Positions 58,081 to 64,000 of a DNA stretch of 64,000 bases are shown here, piece by piece; the first letter of the stretch is position 1; each line of letters opens with the position of its first letter. The notes below the pieces were generated by a model that was given only the letters and a program-made list of their open reading frames with translations, searched no databases and was not told where the DNA came from. The translations under genes were made by a program, and so were the position numbers. This DNA is from Streptomyces sp. NRRL WC-3742 (lineage in GTDB: Bacteria > Actinomycetota > Actinomycetes > Streptomycetales > Streptomycetaceae): the NCBI RefSeq assembly GCF_000720635.1, contig NZ_JOCF01000006.1, positions 92,304 through 156,303 on the forward strand, written 5' to 3'.

Positions 58081-59846
58081 CCCAGCGCATCGTTACCGAC
58101 CTCAACCTGGCCGGGACGGGCTGGCAGTCCTTCGAGCGGACCGTGCAGCGCCTCATCATGGCCCTCGGGTACTCCGGTGTGCAGCTCGCAGGGGCCAGCG
58201 GCGACGGTGGAGCAGACGTCATCGGCAGCCTCAACGGGCGCCGCTGGCTGTTCCAGATGAAGCGGTGGCGGTCTCCGGTGGGGCCTGAAGTCATCGCGCA
58301 GACCGTCGATGCCTGTCGGCGCTACGACGCGGAGATCCCGGTCGTCGTCAGCCTGAACGGGTTCGAGGCATCGGTCCGCGCCCAGCAGGAGCAGCTCGCG
58401 GCGAAGGGGATCCCCCTGCAGCTGTGGGACCGGCGCACGCTCCAGAAGCAGGCGGAGCGTGTTGCGGACGCGCCGCCTGCGCTGCGGGACCCGGACCGCT
58501 TCCAGCTGCGCTCCTACCAGGAGCGGGCCGTAGACGGTCTGATGAACGAGCTCGTGAACGGCGCCCGGAGCGCGCTCATCGTTCTCGCGACCGGACTCGG
58601 CAAGACCTTCGTGGCCGCAGAGTTCCACCGCCGGGCCCGCTCCCTACGGTCCGGGACGAAAACCCTGGTCCTCGCGCACCGGAACGAGCTCGTGTACCAG
58701 CTTGAGCGTGCGTTCTGGCCGCTGCTGCCGGCTTCTGCGGCGACCGGGGTGTGGAACGGCTACGAGCGGCCCGACACGGAGGCGCTCAACGACCTGGACG
58801 TCGTGTTCGCCTGCGTGGACAGCGTCGCCACCGCCGTCAAGGCCGGGCGCGAGCTGCCGGAGTTCGGGCTGGTTGTGGTCGATGAGTGCCACCACCTCGG
58901 AACCACGGCCTACGATGCCGTGCTCGGCGAACTGTCCGCTGCCGACGGCGGTGCGTTCCTCCTCGGGATGACGGCGACGCCCTGGCGGCCCGACGGGAAG
59001 TCCCTGCAGACCTGGTTCGACTTCCCAGTCGTCGACATCGACATGGTGCGCGGCCTCCGAGAGGGCTACCTCGCCAATGTCGACTACCGGATGTTCACCG
59101 ACAACATCGACTGGGACGCGCTGGCGGCCGGGCTCGCCGAGACGGCACCAGCGCTCACCCCGCGGGGGATCAATCGCACCGTCTTCATCGACGAGTGGGA
59201 CGATGCGGTCGTCGACCGCCTCGCTGAGGCGTGGGCCGAGCAGAGGAATCCGCGGGGCATCGTGTTCTGCGGGACCATCGACCACGCCGAGCGGATGGCG
59301 GGGCGGATCAACGCGCTCGGATTCACCGGTGCCGAGGTGATCGCCTCGCGTACCGCGCAGGGCAAAGCGGTGGACGCTGCCACCAGGAACCGCATCCTGT
59401 GGGACTTCGCGGACGGCCGCACCGGAATCCTGTGCGCTGTAGACGTCCTCAACGAGGGCGTGGACGTCCCGGACGTCAACATCGTGGTCTTCCAGCGGGT
59501 CACCCACAGTCGCCGGATCTTCGTCCAGCAACTCGGTCGCGGGCTCCGTCTGGCTCCGGGCAAGGAGAAGGTGGTCGTCCTCGACTTCGTCTCCGACATC
59601 CGCCGGTTCGCCGCAGGACTGAGCCTGCAGGAGTCGCTCGGCGCGCGGGGCGGCGCTGCCCGCGACCCCAGAGTGAAGATCGGCAGCGAGGTCAGGTTCA
59701 TGCGGGCCAACCGCATGGATCAGGAGGGCGAGCAGTTCCTCCGCGAATGGCTAGACGACCTCGAAGCGGTCGAGGACGCCGGGGAGGACGTGCATATCCT
59801 CCGCTACCCGCCCGACAGCTCGATCACGGCTGCGGCGAAACGATAG
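58077..59846 (+). CDS. Mrr-type nuclease fused to an SF2 helicase
   Basis: 589 aa. Residues 1-120 are a restriction-endonuclease-like PD-(D/E)xK domain of the Mrr type: E20, D47 in GDGGADVIG, and QMK (60-62) in WLFQMKRW. The rest is a DEAD/DEAH-type SF2 helicase: Walker A ATGLGKT (~170), VVVDECHHLG (DECH box), GMTATPWRP, VFQRVTHSRRIFVQQLGRGLRL (motif VI). It should unwind and cut DNA. ATG overlaps the MORC stop as ATGA, so the two are made together and probably form a complex. Domain order nuclease-helicase fits type I/III-like and MORC-linked restriction. Confidence 0.94.
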   Translation: MTQRIVTDLNLAGTGWQSFERTVQRLIMALGYSGVQLAGASGDGGADVIGSLNGRRWLFQMKRWRSPVGPEVIAQTVDACRRYDAEIPVVVSLNGFEASVRAQQEQLAAKGIPLQLWDRRTLQKQAERVADAPPALRDPDRFQLRSYQERAVDGLMNELVNGARSALIVLATGLGKTFVAAEFHRRARSLRSGTKTLVLAHRNELVYQLERAFWPLLPASAATGVWNGYERPDTEALNDLDVVFACVDSVATAVKAGRELPEFGLVVVDECHHLGTTAYDAVLGELSAADGGAFLLGMTATPWRPDGKSLQTWFDFPVVDIDMVRGLREGYLANVDYRMFTDNIDWDALAAGLAETAPALTPRGINRTVFIDEWDDAVVDRLAEAWAEQRNPRGIVFCGTIDHAERMAGRINALGFTGAEVIASRTAQGKAVDAATRNRILWDFADGRTGILCAVDVLNEGVDVPDVNIVVFQRVTHSRRIFVQQLGRGLRLAPGKEKVVVLDFVSDIRRFAAGLSLQESLGARGGAARDPRVKIGSEVRFMRANRMDQEGEQFLREWLDDLEAVEDAGEDVHILRYPPDSSITAAAKR

Positions 59847-59858
59847 GACTCTCTGAAC

Positions 59859-60467
59859 ATGACCGACCAGTACTCCGACCCCACCGCCGACTGGCACCGG
59901 CTCAAGCCGGATGCCGCCATCGCGGTCGAGGGTGTCCTCGACCTGCTGAAGAACGGCGACACTGGGACGGACACCCAGAACCTCCTCGACGCCTACCTCT
60001 ACGCGAAGCGCCTGCTGGCGGAGTCCATGCAGGCCGCTGTGCGGACTGGCCTGCCCGCAGAGTGCGACACCTTCAGGGACCTCCGCGCGCAGCTTGCCGC
60101 CCGGATGGCGGACGAGTACGGGGAGCGCATCCCGGAGCGCTATCTGACCGTGCCCTACGGCAGCCGTACCCACGAGGAGCTGTTCTCGATGCTCCTGCAG
60201 AGGCTCGGGGAGCCGTTGAGCGCGGCCCTCCTGCGCGTGGTCACCAGGGACTCCGTCCACACTGAGCGCCGTACCCGCGAGCTGCGGGAACTGGGTCTCG
60301 ACATCGCCACCAGCCGTGAGGGCGGGAGCGACGTCTACACCTTGAGGTCGCTCGAACTCGACACCTCGCTGATCCCCACGATCATCGCCAACAACCTTCG
60401 CGACAAGAAGGCGCCCGCTCATGAGAAGGAAGCGGTCATGGCTGTGCTCTCGGAGCAGGCCGGCTGA
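59859..60467 (+). CDS. Winged-helix protein of the MORC operon
   Basis: 202 aa. N-terminal ~120 residues are helical (PDAAIAVEGVLDLLKNGDTGTDTQNLLDAYLYAKRLLAE, PERYLTVPYGSRTHEELFSMLLQRLGEPLSAALLRVVTRDSVHTERRTRELRELGLDI), ending in a winged-helix-like unit with wing GGSDVYTLRSLELD. HTERRTRELRELG is a recognition-helix pattern seen in HNH-nuclease N-termini, but no nuclease follows. It begins 12 bases after the helicase stop, so it is a subunit, specificity factor or regulator of the system. Function inferred from context only. Confidence 0.75.
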   Translation: MTDQYSDPTADWHRLKPDAAIAVEGVLDLLKNGDTGTDTQNLLDAYLYAKRLLAESMQAAVRTGLPAECDTFRDLRAQLAARMADEYGERIPERYLTVPYGSRTHEELFSMLLQRLGEPLSAALLRVVTRDSVHTERRTRELRELGLDIATSREGGSDVYTLRSLELDTSLIPTIIANNLRDKKAPAHEKEAVMAVLSEQAG

Positions 60468-60740
60468 TCCGCGACCCGAGGCCGCCGGGCCGCGTCCGGA
60501 CACGGTTGTGACGTCGTGCCCGGGCGCGGTCCGTGGGGCCGAACCCGTCGCCGGTCGGGGCTGACGGGGTGGCGGTGATCACCTTCCCCCCGCTGCCCGC
60601 GTGCCCACTCCGGGGCGAATGCGCAGGTCGGAGACGTGCGGGCGGCGGGGTCCGGAGGCGGCGGGACGGGGACCGGCCGAAGGGCGGCGGGCGGGCGAAG
60701 CTACCATGTGCGCAACACCCTCAGCTCGAAAGATGGACTT

Positions 60741-62186
60741 GTGACTGTCAACGACGACGTGTTCACGGACTGGAAGAACCGCGAGGAGATCGCGGAGTCG
60801 ATGATCCCGATCATCGGGCGCCTGCACCGCGAGAAGGACGTCACCGTCCTCCTGCACAGCCGGTCCCTGGTGAACAAGTCGGTGGTCAGCATCCTCAAGA
60901 CGCACCGCTTCGCCCGGCAGATAGCCGGCGAGGAGCTCTCGGTCACCGAGACCATGCCGTTCCTGAGCGCGCTCACCACCCTGGACCTCGGCCCCTCCCA
61001 GATCGACATCGGCATGCTGGCCGCGACCTACAAGGCCGACGACCACGGCCTGAGCGTCGAGGAGTTCACCGCCCGCGCCGTCGCCGGCGCCACGGGCGCG
61101 GACAAGCTGGAGCGCCGGGACTGCGGACAGGACGTCGTCCTCTACGGGTTCGGCCGCATCGGCCGCCTCGTCGCCCGCCTGCTGATCGAGAAGGCGTCCG
61201 GCAACGGCCTGCGCCTCAAGGCGATCGTCGTCCGCAACAGCGGCGGCGACGACCTGGTCAAGCGCGCCTCCCTGCTGCGCCGCGACTCCATCCACGGCCA
61301 GTTCCAGGGCACCATCGTCGTCGACGAGGCGAACAACAAGATCATCGCCAACGGCAACGAGATCACGGTGATCTACTCCAACGACCCCAGCGAGGTCGAC
61401 TACACGGAGTACGGCATCAAGGACGCCATCCTCATCGACAACACCGGCCGCTGGCGCGACCGCGAGGGCCTGTCCAAGCACCTGCGCCCCGGCATCGCCA
61501 AGGTCGTCCTCACCGCCCCCGGCAAGGGCGACGTGCCGAACATCGTCCACGGCGTCAACCACGACACCATCAAGCCGGACGAGCAGATCATCTCCTGCGC
61601 CTCCTGCACCACCAACGCCATCGTCCCGCCGCTCAAGGCGATGGAGGACGAGTACGGCGTCGTGCGCGGCCACGTCGAGACCGTCCACTCGTTCACCAAC
61701 GACCAGAACCTGCTGGACAACTACCACAAGGCCGACCGCCGCGGCCGCTCGGCACCGCTCAACATGGTGATCACCGAGACCGGCGCCGCCTCCGCCGTCG
61801 CCAAGGCCCTCCCGGACCTCCAGGCGAAGATCACCGGCAGCTCGATCCGCGTGCCCGTCCCGGACGTCTCGATCGCCATCCTCAACCTCCAGCTCAAGCG
61901 CGAGACCAACCGCGACGAGGTCCTGGAGTACCTGCGCGAGGTCTCCCTGACCTCCCCGCTGAAGCGCCAGATCGACTTCACCGACTCGCCGGACGCCGTC
62001 TCCAGCGACTTCATCGGCTCCCGCCACGCGTCCATCGTCGACGCCGGCGCCACCAAGGTCGAGGGCGACAACGCCATCCTCTACCTCTGGTACGACAACG
62101 AGTTCGGCTACTCCTGCCAGGTCGTCCGCGTCGTCCGCTACATCTCGGGCGTCGAATACCCGACCTACCCGGTCCCGGCGGTCTGA
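60741..62186 (+). CDS. gap: Glyceraldehyde-3-phosphate dehydrogenase, long form
   Basis: 481 aa. Oxidises glyceraldehyde-3-phosphate with phosphate to 1,3-bisphosphoglycerate, or the reverse. A ~130-residue N-terminal extension (VNDDVFTDWKNREEIAESMIPIIGRLHREKDVTVLLHS) precedes the standard NAD(P)-binding domain (VVLYGFGRIGRLVARLL) and catalytic domain with C289 in ISCASCTTNAIVPP. This long form corresponds to the Corynebacterium GapB type, used mainly in the gluconeogenic, NADP-linked direction. GTG 60741 follows GAAAGATGGA and gives the expected length; an in-frame ATG at 60636 is unlikely. Confidence 0.93.
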   Translation: MTVNDDVFTDWKNREEIAESMIPIIGRLHREKDVTVLLHSRSLVNKSVVSILKTHRFARQIAGEELSVTETMPFLSALTTLDLGPSQIDIGMLAATYKADDHGLSVEEFTARAVAGATGADKLERRDCGQDVVLYGFGRIGRLVARLLIEKASGNGLRLKAIVVRNSGGDDLVKRASLLRRDSIHGQFQGTIVVDEANNKIIANGNEITVIYSNDPSEVDYTEYGIKDAILIDNTGRWRDREGLSKHLRPGIAKVVLTAPGKGDVPNIVHGVNHDTIKPDEQIISCASCTTNAIVPPLKAMEDEYGVVRGHVETVHSFTNDQNLLDNYHKADRRGRSAPLNMVITETGAASAVAKALPDLQAKITGSSIRVPVPDVSIAILNLQLKRETNRDEVLEYLREVSLTSPLKRQIDFTDSPDAVSSDFIGSRHASIVDAGATKVEGDNAILYLWYDNEFGYSCQVVRVVRYISGVEYPTYPVPAV

Positions 62187-62201
62187 CCCGCCCGGCCCCC
62201 C

Positions 62202-62245
62202 ACGGTGGGGCGGCGGCCCGCTTCTGCGGACCGCCGCCCCACCGT
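62202..62245. terminator. Bidirectional terminator after gap
   Basis: ACGGTGGGGCGGCGG / CCGCCGCCCCACCGT, perfect 15-bp stem with 14-base loop, between convergent stops at 62186 and 62262. Confidence 0.85.
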
Positions 62246-62261
62246 CGTACCGGGACCCGGT

Positions 62262-63881
62262 TCAGCCGCTCGCCGGCAGGCGGTTCAGCATGCACAGGGT
62301 GCGGTGGTACTCCACGTACGTCTCGTCGACCGGGTGGTCGGGGTGCTGCTGCAGCGGGCCCACGACCTGGTCCCCGTGGGTCTCCCGGACGACGCCCTCG
62401 GTGTCGATGTAGATCTCCAGGCCGTCGAAGAGCACGTGGTGGTTCGCGCACAGGCACAGCAGGTTGTGCAGTTCGTCGGGACCGTGGTGGGGCTTTCCCA
62501 GGCCACGGATGTGGGCCGCTTCGCTGTAGGGCTTCCGGTTGTAGCGAAGCCGGGTCCGGCAGACCTGGCACCTGGAGCCGTGGATCTCCTTCACCCGGTT
62601 CACGATGGCGGAGTTCCGGACGGGGCGGGAGGACTGGACATCCCGCCGCCGGGTGGCCCCGGCCGCGCGCTCAGGGGCGGGGGCGGCGCCGGTCGGCATG
62701 GGTTCGTCCTCCGAGGCGTCGTCCGGGTCCTCGTCGATGCCCTCCGCCGTCGTGTACCCGGTCAGTCCCAGGCGGTCGAGCAGGGCCTGAGGGTCGACGT
62801 CGTGGAGATAGCGGCTTCGCAGGAGGAGCAGCGCTTCCAGGCGGGTGGCCGGATCCTGCAGCAGCCTGGCGGCGTCCTCGCGCAGGCCGGCCTCCGGCTG
62901 GGTGGCGTTGAGGGTTCCCAGCGAGGGCATGGAGTCCGCGTCCGCGCCCACTCCGTGTACCTCCCACAGGCCGCTTCCCCGGAGGTGCCAGAACGGGTAC
63001 TCCGGCGTGACCTTGGAGCCGGGCAGGCCGTACTCGGAGAGCAGCGGTCCGACGCCGGAACGGAAGTCCGACCAGGGCGCGAGCCGGGGCCCGCCCGCCG
63101 CGACGCGAGCGAGCGCCCAGAGCAGCGCGAGGGGCTGGTGGCGGCTCGGCTCCCCGCCGGCGGAGCCGCGGTGGGTCCGGAGCGTCTCGAGCCGGGTGAG
63201 CAACTCGGGCCTGGTCATCCGAGGGGTGGCGGCCGCCTGAGGCCGCCCGGACCCGTCGGGCGACGTCGGGCGGCGGGTGGCCGGAAGCCGGTGCGCGATG
63301 CGCGCGTAGTCGTTGGCCGACCGGAGCGTGAGCATGCGAAGGGGACGCGGCACCTCGAGTTCGGCCAGGATGTCCAGCGCGGGGAGCGGCTGGGGGAACT
63401 CCTCGAAGTCGTCGAGGGCCATGACGTGCGACCAGGTGCTGCCGTTCTCGTCGCGACCCCAGACCGCTTCGGCCACGACCGGACTGGTGAAGAGCCGAAC
63501 GACCGTCGCGCGGGCGATGAAGCAGTTCCCCGTGTAGAAGAGGACATCGTCGCCGACCCTGCGGCCGCGCAAGGCCCGCACCTTCTCGTTGTTGGCCTGT
63601 GACGTCGGGGTCGAGCCCCACAGCCGGGCGACCCCGTCCGGGTACAGGCCGACGAGTGCGTCAGCTTCGGAGCCGATCGCGTTCTGAAGGTCGGAGATCC
63701 GGACGCCCTGTCGCATGGACTTGGCGAAGTGCTGCGGTCCCCCGTCCCTGGTGCCTCGGGGCTGGAGGATCAGCTGCGGCCGCTCGCCAACCTGGTCGTT
63801 CTCCTCGGCGTCCGGGGCGGAGAGGCCGTGCTTCCAGATGGTCGGCGGTACGTCTTCCTGTGTCGGATCAGCAAGGGCCAT
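62262..63881 (-). CDS. ScoMcrA-like type IV restriction protein: reader, sulfur-binding domain, HNH
   Basis: 539 aa in three parts. Residues ~65-170 are a PUA/EVE-like or SRA-like reader (VGDDVLFYTGNCFIARATVVRL, SHVMALDDFEEFPQPLPALDIL). Residues ~225-365 match the phosphorothioate-DNA sulfur-binding domain of ScoMcrA (RHQPLALLWALARVAAGG, LLSEYG, PEYPFWHLRGSGLWEVHG). The C-terminus (~430-490) is an HNH nuclease (CQVC 438-441, EAAHIRG with H457, LHNLLCLCANHH). It likely cuts modified foreign DNA, possibly with two recognised marks. ATG 63881 follows ATCCTCCC-type GGGAGGAT. No dnd genes are visible. 63882-64000 holds no other recognisable feature. Confidence 0.9.
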   Translation of the reverse strand: MALADPTQEDVPPTIWKHGLSAPDAEENDQVGERPQLILQPRGTRDGGPQHFAKSMRQGVRISDLQNAIGSEADALVGLYPDGVARLWGSTPTSQANNEKVRALRGRRVGDDVLFYTGNCFIARATVVRLFTSPVVAEAVWGRDENGSTWSHVMALDDFEEFPQPLPALDILAELEVPRPLRMLTLRSANDYARIAHRLPATRRPTSPDGSGRPQAAATPRMTRPELLTRLETLRTHRGSAGGEPSRHQPLALLWALARVAAGGPRLAPWSDFRSGVGPLLSEYGLPGSKVTPEYPFWHLRGSGLWEVHGVGADADSMPSLGTLNATQPEAGLREDAARLLQDPATRLEALLLLRSRYLHDVDPQALLDRLGLTGYTTAEGIDEDPDDASEDEPMPTGAAPAPERAAGATRRRDVQSSRPVRNSAIVNRVKEIHGSRCQVCRTRLRYNRKPYSEAAHIRGLGKPHHGPDELHNLLCLCANHHVLFDGLEIYIDTEGVVRETHGDQVVGPLQQHPDHPVDETYVEYHRTLCMLNRLPASG

Positions 63882-64000
63882 GCCGGGAGGATAGTAGGAA
63901 GATCCGACAGTGGCGTGTGAGTTACGTGGGATCACGGGTGGTCGTGCTGTCCGTGGTGGGGTCCCGGGCCTGGGGAGGGGGTGTCGGGCGGGGTGGGGGT

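Noticed and set aside
1..64000. tRNA and rRNA genes, integrase or transposase genes
   Set aside because: None recognised on either strand; the HTH_38 at 29680-30417 lacks a transposase catalytic domain.

Overview
The window is very GC-rich actinobacterial DNA with strong G/C third-position bias, many GTG/TTG starts and GTGA/ATGA overlaps between genes. Several families are typical of Streptomyces and Kitasatospora: paired XRE/DUF397 genes, small HATPase anti-sigma-like proteins, PadR plus a HAAS-like membrane protein, a DUF4232 lipoprotein and very large secreted Rhs proteins. I read it as a streptomycete chromosome, mostly accessory; the species cannot be fixed from the sequence.

Layout. 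1-16.5 kb is an exported-protein locus: two tandem paralogous secreted proteins (one cut by the window edge), two secreted seven-bladed RCC1 propellers, a 2404-residue secreted Rhs/YD-repeat protein with a HINT domain and a C-terminal toxin-like tip, and a divergent 1265-residue secreted protein ending in a ricin-type lectin. 16.5-31 kb is mixed: ilvE, a NicT nickel/cobalt permease with a possible Nur box, a lipoprotein, a membrane-anchored HTH sensor, GNAT/PadR genes bracketed by two related palindromes, an XRE/DUF397 pair, an aldo/keto reductase, a TetR/SRPBCC divergon with a perfect 26-bp operator, AraC and a putative 25-aa peptide gene. 31-39 kb has a serine hydrolase, a YhgE-like exporter, a YdeP-type molybdopterin oxidoreductase and an MFS-fdhD-lysR operon. 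39.3-44.8 kb has a GreA-like factor and a cassette (methyltransferase, GRDP-like protein, small Cys proteins, XRE-HEAT regulator, PPC protein) flanked by 29-bp direct repeats, followed by an XRE/DUF397 pair. 45-51.6 kb holds an anti-sigma-like trio, a ricin-domain secreted protein with an unrecognised N-terminal domain, a hydrolase, a broken GNAT gene and an ArsR/MFS divergon.

The most interesting part is 51.8-60.5 kb, a defence island: Vsr nick endonuclease, Dcm cytosine-5 methyltransferase, a PIN_8/DUF4935 nuclease, a MORC-like GHKL ATPase with a RanBP2-type zinc finger, an Mrr-nuclease/SF2-helicase fusion and a winged-helix protein. The last four genes are co-directional, behind a recognisable housekeeping-type promoter. 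After a long-form GAPDH gene the window ends with a ScoMcrA-like type IV restriction protein (PUA/EVE-like reader, sulfur-binding domain, HNH). The Dcm/Vsr/MORC/Mrr-helicase set agrees with the MORC-linked restriction systems described by comparative genomics (Iyer, Abhiman and Aravind, 2008). The PIN and winged-helix partners and the nearby modification reader are the parts to examine for novelty.
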